Assembly (NCBI GenBank): GCA_017308595.1
Contig: JAFKER010000018.1
Span: 1 to 64,000, forward strand
From: Afipia sp.
GTDB taxonomy: Bacteria > Pseudomonadota > Alphaproteobacteria > Rhizobiales > Xanthobacteraceae
Length of the DNA stretch: 64,000 nt
Reading direction: 5' to 3'
The notes under the pieces were generated by a model. It was given only the letters and a program-made list of their open reading frames with translations. It did not search any database and had not been told where the DNA came from. This document shows, piece after piece, positions 52,534-61,121 of this stretch. The position numbers and the translations under genes were made by a program. Each line of letters opens with the position of its first letter. Positions within the stretch are counted from its first letter, which is position 1.

Positions 52534-53733
52534 TTACGTCAACTTGCAGCCGCGCGCCGGATCATCGACAGCGCTCTGCGCGATCGCCACCATTTCATTG
52601 CGGCCGTTGCGCACTTCACGCAGATAGATGTTCTGAATCGGGTTATGCGCCTTATTGAAGGACAGCGGCCCGCGCGGACTGTCGATCTTCGCCGCCCCCA
52701 TCGCGGCGATCATCTTGTCCTGCGCCTTGGCGTCGCCGCCAGCCGCCGTCAGGCCTATGTCGAACAGCGCCGCTGCGTCATAACCCTGCACCGCATAGAT
52801 GTCACCGTCGTTGCCGGTCTTGGCCTTGAACGCTTTCAGGAACGCGACGTTGGCCGGATTATCGAGATTGTCGGCATAATGCAGTGTGGTCTTGATGCCG
52901 TTGGCAGCCTCTCCCTGCGCCGCAATGGTGCCGTCGGTGAGGAAACCTGCACCGTAGAGCGGAATGGTCTTGTTGAGACCCGCCGCCGCATAATCCTTGA
53001 CGAACTTCACGGCGCCGCCACCGGCGAAGAAGGAGAACACCGCATCCGGTTTCAGGGTTGCGATGCGGGTAATCAGCGCCTGGAATTCGACCTCCGGGAA
53101 CGGCAGCGTCAGATCCTCGACAATCTTGCCGCCTGACTTGGTGAAGTTCTCCGAGAATGCGCTGATCATTTCCGCGCCTGCGGTGTAGCGCCAGGTGATG
53201 GTGACGACATTCTTGATACCGCCATCGACCAGCACCTTGCCGGCGGGGTAAGTGGTCTGCCAGTTCGAGAACGAGGTGCGGAAGATATTCGGCGCGCACA
53301 TCGGGCCGGTCGCGTCGTTGGCACCCGCGTTCGGAATGATGAGCATGGTCTTGGTATCCCGCGCCACCTTCACCATCGCCATGGCGACACCGGAATGCAC
53401 GGTGCCGACCACGACATCGACTTTCTCGCGCCCGACCAGGCGGTTCATGTTGTCGGTCGCGGCTTCCGGCTTGGATTCATCGTCCACCTTGATGAACTGC
53501 ACCTCGCGGCCACCGAGCTTGAGGCCCTTCTGCTGATAATAAAGCTCAAAGCCGTTATCGATGAACTGGCCGAGCTTCGCGAAGGTGCCGGTATAGGGCA
53601 GCATCAGGCCGACCTTCAAAGGCGCGTTCTGCGCAATCGCGGGGCTGAACAGACGCGGCGAGACCGCAAGCGTCGCCGCGCCCGCCGCACCCGACAACAG
53701 CGTCCTGCGGCTTATCTTCATGATCTTGGACAT
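52534..53733 (-). CDS. ABC transporter substrate-binding protein (LivK-like, aromatic-acid type)
   Basis: The 399-residue protein begins with a twin-arginine-type signal (KISRRTLLSGAAGAATLAVS, cleavage near AIA-QN) and a periplasmic type I fold: LKVGLMLPYTGTFAKLGQFIDN, VVVGTVHSGVAMAMVKVA and FAGGGAVKFVKDYAAAG. Sequences of this kind cluster with binding proteins for benzoate, phenylpropanoids or 4-hydroxybenzoate in Rhodopseudomonas. It belongs with the LivFGMH genes downstream on the same strand. The exact ligand is not determined by sequence. Confidence 0.9.
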   Translation of the reverse strand: MSKIMKISRRTLLSGAAGAATLAVSPRLFSPAIAQNAPLKVGLMLPYTGTFAKLGQFIDNGFELYYQQKGLKLGGREVQFIKVDDESKPEAATDNMNRLVGREKVDVVVGTVHSGVAMAMVKVARDTKTMLIIPNAGANDATGPMCAPNIFRTSFSNWQTTYPAGKVLVDGGIKNVVTITWRYTAGAEMISAFSENFTKSGGKIVEDLTLPFPEVEFQALITRIATLKPDAVFSFFAGGGAVKFVKDYAAAGLNKTIPLYGAGFLTDGTIAAQGEAANGIKTTLHYADNLDNPANVAFLKAFKAKTGNDGDIYAVQGYDAAALFDIGLTAAGGDAKAQDKMIAAMGAAKIDSPRGPLSFNKAHNPIQNIYLREVRNGRNEMVAIAQSAVDDPARGCKLT

Positions 53734-53936
53734 TGTGGCTCCCTCCGGTTCTTATGTTTTGATTTCGATCGTCCCGGCGTTTTAACCGGCTTGTTTCTCA
53801 GACCCATGTCTTCGTGGATTTGCCCGGACCCTGCATCCTGATGCCGTCCCGCAAACCGCGTCCGCCGCAGCGCGTGCAAAGTCCCGATTGCTGCACGCAC
53901 GGCCTCACATTTTCAATGCCGGTGTTTTGCGGCCGG

Positions 53937-55796
53937 TCAAGCCGGACATCCGATCCAGTGGCCGCATCCATTGTCATCGAGCCTTTCGATATCGGCGAAG
54001 CGGCGGGTCAGGACCGCACGCTGATTGATATACCCCTTGTCGGTGATCTCGCCGTCATCCACCGACGGCAGATCCGCCAGCAGCAGCGCGCGGGTGGCGA
54101 AACTCGACGATCCTCCGCCATTTGCCTTCAGCCGGGCAAGACCCTGCGCCACCGCGTCGCGGACGGCGGACGCGCGCAGAACATCGGCGATGTCGGCATC
54201 GGGCAGCTTCGCCAGCGCCCGGCAGGCGGGGATGTTCGGGAACACCAGAAAGCGCACCTCGTCCTTGTCGTGGCCGGTCACCACGATGTCCTGTGCGATC
54301 GGCGCAAGCGCAGTTATGCCTGCGATCCGCAAGGTGCCGACACTGACCCATGTGCCCGATGTCAGCTTGAAATCTTCCGCCACACGGCCGTCGAAGAACA
54401 GTCCGAGTTCGGGGCGCGCGTTGTCCGCAAGGACCATCGCATCGCCCATCATATAGAAGCCGTCGGCATCGAACGCCTTCGCGGTCTGCTCCGGCGCTTT
54501 CCAGTACCCCGGCGTGACGTTCGGGCCACGCACCCGCGCCTCCAGCTTGTCGCCGGTGGGCACCAGCTTGATTTCAGTGCCGGGAACCGGCACGCCGATA
54601 TTGCCGGAGCGCTGCGCCTGGAAATGACAGTCGGTCGCGAGCGGCGCAGTTTCAGTCGCGCCCCAGGCCGACACCATCGGCACCGCGTGGCCGACAGTGG
54701 CGACGGAGAGCGCTTCCAGCGCGTCCCACAGATTCTGCGGCAACGCCGCCGCTGCGTAGAACAGCAGCTTCACCTCGGAGAAAAAACGCCGGCGCAGATC
54801 ATCGTCCTCGCGCAGCGCGGCGATCAGCATGTCGTAGCCGCGCGGCACATTGAAATAGACCGTGGGGATCACGTCGCGCAGGTTTGCGAGCGACAGCGCG
54901 AACAGGCCGGGCGCGGGTTTGCCGCTGTCGATGTAAAGCGTTCCGCCGTTACGCAGCACGCAATTGAAATTGTGATTGGCGCCGAACGTGTGGCTCCATG
55001 GCAGCCAGTCGAGCGTGACAAGACCGGCATCGCCCAGGAACGGCCAGGTTTGTGCTTTCGCAGCCTGATTGGACGTCAGCATACGCTGGGTGTTGATCAC
55101 CGCCTTGGGTGCGCCGGTCGAACCCGACGTAAACAGGAATTTCGCGATGGTGTCGTGATCGATGGCCGCGAAGGCGCGGGCGACGTCCGGGGTTTCCGCC
55201 GCCGCCGTCAGCGAAGAGAACGCAATCACGCCATCGAACCCGTCGGGATCGCCGGCAACCACGATCGCCGAGTGCGACGAGGCAATCGCATTCAGCGCGG
55301 GCGCGAACATTTTTGCGCTCGAAACATAAATCGCGCCGGGATCGAGCAACGCGATCATGCTTTTCAGCTTGTCGAAATCTTTCGAAACCAGCGAATAGGC
55401 CGGGGACACCGGCGCGGCGGGCACGCCGACATGCAGCGCCGCCAGCATGAAGATCGCATGGTCGACGGAGTTGTCGGAGAGAATGACCAGCGGACGCTCC
55501 GGGCTCATGCCCTGCGCCAGAATCCACGACGCCGCCGCCCGTACCCGCCGCAACGCGTCGCGATAGGTGAGTTTCGTCCACGGCAGATCAGCGCCGGCAC
55601 GTTCAGCGAGGAAAACCGTATCGGGCGCTTCGCGCGCCCACTGCTCCAGCCAGTCGCCGACACAGCGCGCGAACGGCTGCAAGGGCGTCGCCGACTTCAA
55701 CCAAATGCTGCCATCGGCTCTGCGGTCGGCAACGATTTCGGGACGAGCGAACAGCGCCTGTGCGCTCGCCAGCCGATGAACGGCTGCAGCCGTCAT
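53937..55796 (-). CDS. Feruloyl-CoA synthase-like acyl-CoA ligase
   Basis: The 619-residue AMP-binding ligase has the P-loop LFTSGSTGAPKAVINTQ, WLPWSHTFGANHNFN and SAWGATETAPLATDCHF, with a GDAMV/VLADNARPELGLFFDGR segment near 470. This pattern matches the feruloyl-CoA synthase group, which lacks the usual C-terminal TGK ending. It would activate a hydroxycinnamate or other aryl acid. A promoter with TGCA repeats lies 125 bases upstream, like that of boxC, so it is probably in the same regulon. No enoyl-CoA hydratase/lyase for ferulate is present nearby, which leaves the substrate open. Confidence 0.85.
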   Translation of the reverse strand: MTAAAVHRLASAQALFARPEIVADRRADGSIWLKSATPLQPFARCVGDWLEQWAREAPDTVFLAERAGADLPWTKLTYRDALRRVRAAASWILAQGMSPERPLVILSDNSVDHAIFMLAALHVGVPAAPVSPAYSLVSKDFDKLKSMIALLDPGAIYVSSAKMFAPALNAIASSHSAIVVAGDPDGFDGVIAFSSLTAAAETPDVARAFAAIDHDTIAKFLFTSGSTGAPKAVINTQRMLTSNQAAKAQTWPFLGDAGLVTLDWLPWSHTFGANHNFNCVLRNGGTLYIDSGKPAPGLFALSLANLRDVIPTVYFNVPRGYDMLIAALREDDDLRRRFFSEVKLLFYAAAALPQNLWDALEALSVATVGHAVPMVSAWGATETAPLATDCHFQAQRSGNIGVPVPGTEIKLVPTGDKLEARVRGPNVTPGYWKAPEQTAKAFDADGFYMMGDAMVLADNARPELGLFFDGRVAEDFKLTSGTWVSVGTLRIAGITALAPIAQDIVVTGHDKDEVRFLVFPNIPACRALAKLPDADIADVLRASAVRDAVAQGLARLKANGGGSSSFATRALLLADLPSVDDGEITDKGYINQRAVLTRRFADIERLDDNGCGHWIGCPA

Positions 55797-55879
55797 GGCT
55801 GCGCGCCTGCAGCTGATCCATGCGCCGCAGTTCCTGCAATTGCAGGCATTGGCTTTCCTCCCTTGGCGACTGCAACTTT

Positions 55880-55955
55880 AGAATAATAATGCAGTTCTTT
55901 TCGTCGCTCTTTGGCGACTGATGCAATATAATGCAGATTGATTAGAACGTGTCAA
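55880..55955 (-). promoter_or_regulatory. Promoter of the acyl-CoA ligase with TGCA operators
   Basis: On the minus strand TTGACA (55955-55950) is followed by ATTATA (55932-55927) after 17 bases. TGCA at 55922 and TGCA at 55932 flank the -10 with a 6-base AT spacer. A second site, AGAA-TAATAA-TGCA (55880-55893), lies downstream in the leader. The -35 region shares ACACGTTC with the boxC promoter. Confidence 0.65.
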
Positions 55956-56138
55956 TCATCGCCACACCTTGCCTGAGAGCGGTGACATACGCCTAAATTT
56001 TAATCGGCGTGTTGAACCCGCACGCGCGCTCCGGCCCTTGTCCGTCTTCGCTACACCTCAATGAAGCCCTTGGCTTGCAAGAGAAAATACGCGTTCAGCG
56101 GTCCGTGAGACGCCTTGTACACAATGGCACACCGCTTG

Positions 56139-56162
56139 CTTCGTTAACGCCGATTAACGAAG
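56139..56162. promoter_or_regulatory. Perfect inverted repeat over the ribosome site of the biuret-hydrolase-like gene
   Basis: CTTCGTTAA (56139-56147) and TTAACGAAG (56154-56162) are perfectly inverted with a 6-base spacer. The right arm contains the GAAGG that serves as Shine-Dalgarno for ATG 56172. It may be a repressor operator or an RNA hairpin that hides the ribosome site. A second small palindrome, TTGT-AC-ACAA (56115-56124), lies 15 bases upstream. The rest of 55958-56138 shows no gene. Confidence 0.7.
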
Positions 56163-56171
56163 GCGACGCGA

Positions 56172-56870
56172 ATGCCCCCGACCAAAAATTTGCTCCCAGC
56201 CGAACCGGCGCCGGTCAAACTCATCTGGGCGAAAACCGCGCTGGTGATCATCGACATGCAGCGCGATTTCCTGGAGCCCGGCGGGTTCGGAGAAACACTC
56301 GGCAACGATGTCTCGCAACTGGCGCGCGCGGTGAAACCCTGCGGCGATGTCCTGGCTGCATCTCGCAAAGCCGGTCTTCTCGTCATCCACACGCGCGAAG
56401 GCCATCTGCCGGATCTCTCGGACGCGCCGCCCGCCAAAATCGAACGCGGCGCGCCGTCCCTGCGGATCGGCGATCCCGGACCGATGGGACGCATCCTCAT
56501 TCGCGGCGAAGCGGGCCATGACATCGTGCCGCCGCTCTATCCGATCAAAGGCGAGATCGTCATCGACAAGCCGGGCAAGGGTGCGTTCTACGCGACACAG
56601 CTTGGCGATGTGCTCGAAGAGCACGGCATCGAAAATCTTCTGGTTTGCGGCGTCACCACGGAAGTCTGCGTCAACAACACCGTGCGGGAGGCCAATGACC
56701 GCGGCTACCGCTGCGTCGTGCTCGCGGATTGTTGCGCATCCTACTTTCCCGAATTCCACGAGATGGGCCTGCGCATGATCAAGGCGCAGGGCGGCATTTT
56801 CGGCTGGGTCAGTTCTTCGACAGAGGTTTTGACGGCACTCAATTCCGAACCATCGAAAATGATTGCGTAG
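56172..56870 (+). CDS. Cysteine hydrolase of the isochorismatase fold, biuret-hydrolase-like
   Basis: The 232-residue protein has the family triad: Asp28 in [11 protein letters not shown], Lys133 in [12 protein letters not shown] and Cys166 in [12 protein letters not shown]. The segments [26 protein letters not shown] and [20 protein letters not shown] closely resemble those I recall from biuret amidohydrolase BiuH of Rhizobium. The last gene of the operon is allophanate hydrolase, which uses the product of biuret hydrolysis, so biuret or a related ureido amide is the likely substrate. Ureidoacrylate amidohydrolase (RutB) is the main alternative within the fold. Confidence 0.82.
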   Translation: MPPTKNLLPAEPAPVKLIWAKTALVIIDMQRDFLEPGGFGETLGNDVSQLARAVKPCGDVLAASRKAGLLVIHTREGHLPDLSDAPPAKIERGAPSLRIGDPGPMGRILIRGEAGHDIVPPLYPIKGEIVIDKPGKGAFYATQLGDVLEEHGIENLLVCGVTTEVCVNNTVREANDRGYRCVVLADCCASYFPEFHEMGLRMIKAQGGIFGWVSSSTEVLTALNSEPSKMIA

Positions 56871-56879
56871 GGGCGCGCG

Positions 56880-58463
56880 ATGAGCACATCAGACACAGAT
56901 GCGATGTCCGGCAAACCGATCCTGTGGACGCCGGGAGACTGGAACGCGTTCTTCGGCTTCGGCACCAACATCCTTGTCAACATGCTGACGCTGACCGCGC
57001 TGCTGCGCTTCGTCCTCAAGATGCCGGACTCGCTGGTGTTCGGCCGCATCCTGCCCGCGCTCGGGCTGATGATGTTCCTCTCCACCATGTATTACGCGTG
57101 GCTGGACTACCGCCTTGCGCAGAAGACCGGACGCAGCGATGTCTGCGCGCTGCCGTCCGGCGTCAGCGTCCCGCACATGTTCATCGTCACCTTCGTGATC
57201 ATGCTGCCGATCCTGCTCAAGACCAATGATCCCATGAAGGCATGGGAAGCCGGCCTGACATGGGTGTTCATCCAGAGTTTCATCCTGATGCTCGGCGGTT
57301 TCATTGCGCCATGGATTCAGCGCATCACGCCACGCGCAGCACTGCTCGGCACGCTGGCGGGCGTCTCTGTTGCTTTCATCTCGATGCGCCCCGCCTTCGA
57401 GATGTTCATGACGCCGGTGATCGGCCTCACCTGCTTTGCCGTGATCCTCGCAAGCTGGTTCGGCGGCGTGAAATATCCGAAGAACATTCCGGCGGGCCTT
57501 GTCGCCATTTTCGTCGGCACGGTGATCGCATGGGGATCGAATCTCTTCGGCCTTAACATCGGCGGCATGAGTCTGGCGAAACTGGGGGCGGCGTTCAGCA
57601 ATATCGGCTTCTCGCTCCCGGTCCCCGCCATCGGCCATGTGTTCTCGGGCTTCGAATTCATCGGCATCATTCTGGTGACTGCGATTCCGTTCGGCGTCTA
57701 CGATCTGGTCGAGGCGATGGACAATGTGGAAAGCGCGGAGGCCGCAGGCGATCACTATCCGACCACGCGCGTGCTGACTGCCGACGGCGTTGTCAGCCTG
57801 ATCGGCGCGCTGATGGGCAATCCCTTCATCAATGCGGTCTATATCGGCCACCCCGGCTGGAAGGCGATGGGCGGACGCATCGGCTATTCCGCCGCCACCG
57901 GGGCCATGGTGATTGTTCTCGCATGGATGGGCGTGATCTCACTGCTGCTCAATCTCGTGCCCGTGGTCGCGATCCTGCCGATCCTGCTCTACATCGGCAT
58001 GCTGGTCGGCGCGCAGGCATTTCAGGCCACGCCCGCAAGTCACGCTCCGGCGATCGTGCTGGCGCTGACGCCGCATCTCGCCGCCTGGGGCAAGACGCTG
58101 GTGGACGGCGCCCTCACTGCGGCAGGCACCAGCGCGGCCGCCGTCGGCTTGGACAAGCTGGGTGCCACGGGCGTGCTCTATCACGGTCTCGAAATTCTCG
58201 GCGAAGGCTCGATCCTCTCGGGGCTCGTGCTGGCCGCGATGGCGGTATTCGTGATCGAGCGCGATTTCGTCAAGGCATCCGCTTTCGCCGCCGCAGGTGC
58301 GGTATTGACCTTCTTTGGCTTCATGCACGGCCCTGCCGTCGGCATTGCCGTGACACCGGGCGTCGCACTAGCCTATGCTCTGGTGGCGGCGGGCTTCTTC
58401 GCTTACGCACATTCCGGCGCAGCCGCTCCGATGCCGAAGACCGCAGCCGTGCCTGCTGAATGA
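56880..58463 (+). CDS. NCS2-type (xanthine/uracil) permease
   Basis: The 527-residue protein has about twelve membrane segments and the NCS2-like motifs FGFGTNILVNMLTLTALLRF, VCALPSGVSVPHMFIVTFVI and GNPFINAVYIGHPGWKAMGG. An amphipathic C-terminal tail ends the protein. Starting 9 bases after the hydrolase stop, it is in the same operon. NCS2 proteins import nucleobases and similar ring or ureido compounds with H+ or Na+. In this context uptake of biuret, cyanurate or a related amide is the most likely job, but it is inferred from neighbours only. Confidence 0.85.
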   Translation: MSTSDTDAMSGKPILWTPGDWNAFFGFGTNILVNMLTLTALLRFVLKMPDSLVFGRILPALGLMMFLSTMYYAWLDYRLAQKTGRSDVCALPSGVSVPHMFIVTFVIMLPILLKTNDPMKAWEAGLTWVFIQSFILMLGGFIAPWIQRITPRAALLGTLAGVSVAFISMRPAFEMFMTPVIGLTCFAVILASWFGGVKYPKNIPAGLVAIFVGTVIAWGSNLFGLNIGGMSLAKLGAAFSNIGFSLPVPAIGHVFSGFEFIGIILVTAIPFGVYDLVEAMDNVESAEAAGDHYPTTRVLTADGVVSLIGALMGNPFINAVYIGHPGWKAMGGRIGYSAATGAMVIVLAWMGVISLLLNLVPVVAILPILLYIGMLVGAQAFQATPASHAPAIVLALTPHLAAWGKTLVDGALTAAGTSAAAVGLDKLGATGVLYHGLEILGEGSILSGLVLAAMAVFVIERDFVKASAFAAAGAVLTFFGFMHGPAVGIAVTPGVALAYALVAAGFFAYAHSGAAAPMPKTAAVPAE

Positions 58464-58494
58464 AATCTCCAGGACTAAAGACAGGAAGCGATTT

Positions 58495-60297
58495 GTGACC
58501 GAGACTGTTGCCGAAATCGTCGCCGCGCATCGCGCTGGCACGACATCACCTGCCAAGACCATTGCGCGCAGCTTCCAGCGCATCCGCGATCATGGTGATT
58601 CCGCGATCTTCATCAGCCTGCGCGACGAGGCCGACGCAATCGCGGAAGCCGAGGCGCTCGCCGCGAAAGGCGACACGTCCCTGCCGCTCTACGGCGTGCC
58701 GGTCGCGGTGAAGGACAATATCGACGTCGCGGGCCTTGCGACCACAGCGGCATGTCCTGCGTTCTCGTATAAGCCCGCGCAGGACGCCAACACCGTCGCG
58801 CTGCTGCGCGCCGCTGGCGCCATCGTCATCGGCAAGACCAATCTCGATCAGTTCGCCACCGGTCTGGTCGGCGTGCGCTCGCCTTACGGCATTCCGACGA
58901 ATGCCGTGCGCGGCGATCTCGTGCCCGGCGGATCGAGTTCGGGTTCGGCGGTTGCGGTCTCGGCGGGCCTCGTGCCGCTGTCGCTCGGCACCGATACCGC
59001 GGGTTCGGGCCGCGTGCCCGCGATGCTCAACAACATTGTCGGCCTCAAGCCGTCGCTCGGCCTCATGTCCACGTCCGGCGTGCTGCCTGCCTGCCGGACG
59101 CTCGATTGCGTGTCGATCTTCTCGCTGAATGTCGATGACGCGATGATCGCGCTGAATGTCATGGCTGGATACGACGCCAGCGATCCGTATTCACGCGATC
59201 GTTTAGTCGGCCCGGTGACAGGCTTTCCGCCCGGAATCCGGATCGGTGTTCCACGCAAGGGGCAATTGAAGTTCTTCGGCGACACCATGTCCGAGCAGGG
59301 TTACGACGCCGCCGTGGCGCGGCTGACCGCGCTCGGTGCGGTGCCAGTCGAATTCGATCTCACACCCTTCTACGAAACCGCACAGCTCCTTTACGACGGG
59401 CCGTGGGTGGCGGAACGCTATCTCGTGATCCGCGACCTGCTCGCGAACAACCCGGAGGCCGTGCATCCCGTCACGCGCGAGATCACCATGAAGGGCAAGA
59501 CCATCACCGCAGCCGACACCTTCGCGGCGCTTTATAAGCTGGAAGCGATGCGGCAGATCAGCCGCAAGACGTTCGAAACCATCGACGCGATGGTGCTGCC
59601 GACCGCGCCGACCGCCTACACGGTCGATGAGGTTCTGGCGAACCCCATCGAGCTGAACAGCCGCAACGGCACCTACACCAACTTCGTCAACCTGCTGGAC
59701 ATGTGCGGCCTCGCGATTCCCGCAGCGATGCGTCCCGACGGCATTCCGTTCGGCATTACCCTGCTCGCACCGGCCGGACACGATGCGAAGCTTGCCAGCA
59801 TCGGCCGCGTATTTCATGCCGACACCAAACTCAAGACCGGCGCAAAGGGTGTGGCGCAACCACCGCTCACGCCGGTATCACATCAACCGGGCAAGGATGA
59901 AGTCGCTATTCTCGCGGTCGGTGCGCATCTGTCCGGGATGGCGCTGAACCACGAACTTTTGTCGCTCGGCGGGCGGCTGATCGAGGCGACATCGACCGCA
60001 CCGGATTACAAACTCTATGCGCTGAAAGGCACAATCCCGCCCAAACCGGGGATGCTGCGCATTGCGCCCGGCGCCGGCTCTGCCATTGCTGTCGAAGTCT
60101 GGGCGCTCCCGACAAAAGCGTTCGGCGCGTTCGTTGCGGCGATCCCCTCGCCGCTGTCGATCGGAACAGTGAACCTCGCCGACGGCTCAAGTGTGAAAGG
60201 CTTTCTGGTCGAAGCCAGCGCGACCGAAGGCGCGCGTGACATCACATCGTTCGGCGGCTGGCGCGCCTTCATCGCGGCGCAGACGAAATCGGCTTAA
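58495..60297 (+). CDS. atzF: Allophanate hydrolase
   Basis: GTG 58495 follows AGGAAG and gives 600 residues. The amidase-signature part shows the catalytic Lys in VAVKDNIDVAG and the Ser pair in GGSSSGSAVAVS and GTDTAGSGRVPA. The C-terminal domain (about 460-600: AVGAHLSGMALNHELLSLGG) is the extra domain found in AtzF and the allophanate hydrolase half of urea amidolyase. It converts allophanate to CO2 and two ammonia. No urea carboxylase is linked, so allophanate probably comes from biuret, matching the first gene of the operon. Confidence 0.94.
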   Translation: MTETVAEIVAAHRAGTTSPAKTIARSFQRIRDHGDSAIFISLRDEADAIAEAEALAAKGDTSLPLYGVPVAVKDNIDVAGLATTAACPAFSYKPAQDANTVALLRAAGAIVIGKTNLDQFATGLVGVRSPYGIPTNAVRGDLVPGGSSSGSAVAVSAGLVPLSLGTDTAGSGRVPAMLNNIVGLKPSLGLMSTSGVLPACRTLDCVSIFSLNVDDAMIALNVMAGYDASDPYSRDRLVGPVTGFPPGIRIGVPRKGQLKFFGDTMSEQGYDAAVARLTALGAVPVEFDLTPFYETAQLLYDGPWVAERYLVIRDLLANNPEAVHPVTREITMKGKTITAADTFAALYKLEAMRQISRKTFETIDAMVLPTAPTAYTVDEVLANPIELNSRNGTYTNFVNLLDMCGLAIPAAMRPDGIPFGITLLAPAGHDAKLASIGRVFHADTKLKTGAKGVAQPPLTPVSHQPGKDEVAILAVGAHLSGMALNHELLSLGGRLIEATSTAPDYKLYALKGTIPPKPGMLRIAPGAGSAIAVEVWALPTKAFGAFVAAIPSPLSIGTVNLADGSSVKGFLVEASATEGARDITSFGGWRAFIAAQTKSA

Positions 60298-60313
60298 ACG
60301 AATCGGCTTGGCG

Positions 60314-60994
60314 TTACAGCTCCGCCCACTGGCGGAGCAGATTGTGATAGACGGCGGTGAGCGAGACGATCGACTTGTGACCTGGATGGTCGTGGGTCAG
60401 CCGCATGATCGACATATCCAGGTCAAACAGCAGCGCGCGCTGTCCTTCGTCGCGGATCATGCTCTGCGTCCAGAAGAACGATGCAATCCGCGCGCCGCGG
60501 GTGATTGGAGTGACCCGATGCAGCGATGTCGCCGGGTAGACGATCATGTCACCTGCCGGCAGCTTCACCGAATGGGCGCCATAGGTGTCATCGACGATCA
60601 GTTCGCCGCCGTCGTAATCTTCCGGCGCCGAAATAAACAATGTTGCTGATACGTCAGTGCGCAGCCGCATGCCGGTGCCGGGAACGCCGCGCACCGCATT
60701 GTCGACGTGGTTGTCGAACTTCATGCCGGTCTCGTAGCGATTGAACAGCGGCGGAAATACCTGCTTGGGCAGCACCGCCGACATGAACAGGTTCGAACGC
60801 GCGAGCGCGTCAATCACCATATTGCCGAGTTCGCGCGCCTCCGGCGATTCTTCCGGAAGCTGCAAATTGTGCTTCGCCTTCGCCGCCTGATGCCCCGAAG
60901 TGACATTGCCATCGACCCAGGCCGCTCGCTCCACCGCTTCGCGGCACCGCGCGACCTGTTCTGGCGTCAGGACATTGGGAACGTGAACCATCAT
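60314..60994 (-). CDS. PKHD-type Fe(II)/2-oxoglutarate hydroxylase
   Basis: From ATG 60994 (after AAGGAG) the protein has 226 residues starting [20 protein letters not shown], the PiuC/YbiX family start. Fe ligands are His and Asp in [11 protein letters not shown] and the second His in [15 protein letters not shown], where the following Arg binds 2-oxoglutarate. Family members are commonly encoded next to TonB-dependent siderophore receptors and their physiological substrate is not known. The TonB receptor gene is directly upstream on the same strand, separated by a hairpin. Confidence 0.9.
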   Translation of the reverse strand: MMVHVPNVLTPEQVARCREAVERAAWVDGNVTSGHQAAKAKHNLQLPEESPEARELGNMVIDALARSNLFMSAVLPKQVFPPLFNRYETGMKFDNHVDNAVRGVPGTGMRLRTDVSATLFISAPEDYDGGELIVDDTYGAHSVKLPAGDMIVYPATSLHRVTPITRGARIASFFWTQSMIRDEGQRALLFDLDMSIMRLTHDHPGHKSIVSLTAVYHNLLRQWAEL

Positions 60995-61027
60995 GAGCCG
61001 CACTCCTTACAGACGGGCAAACAAAGC

Positions 61028-61061
61028 GGCAGCGCGAACGGTTCAAACCGCTCGCGCTGCC
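61028..61061 (-). terminator. Hairpin between the TonB receptor and PKHD genes
   Basis: GGCAGCGCGA and CGCGCTGCC, plus inner CGGTT/ACCG, form a long stem; the minus strand continues GCTTTGTTTG, a weak U-rich tail. It could terminate or attenuate the receptor transcript before the hydroxylase gene, letting the receptor be made in excess. Confidence 0.55.
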
Positions 61062-61121
61062 AAAACATTTTAGAGCGGGCGCCTCACCACCGCAATCGGC
61101 TGTTCGCCCGCGAGCCGCTCC

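Noticed and set aside
53814-55886. 690-codon plus-strand frame opposite the acyl-CoA ligase
   Set aside because: It is antisense to a clear AMP-binding ligase and has no recognisable domain.
55958-56171. Guanidine riboswitch ahead of the allophanate operon
   Set aside because: None of the conserved guanidine-I or guanidine-II core sequences is visible; only simple inverted repeats are present.
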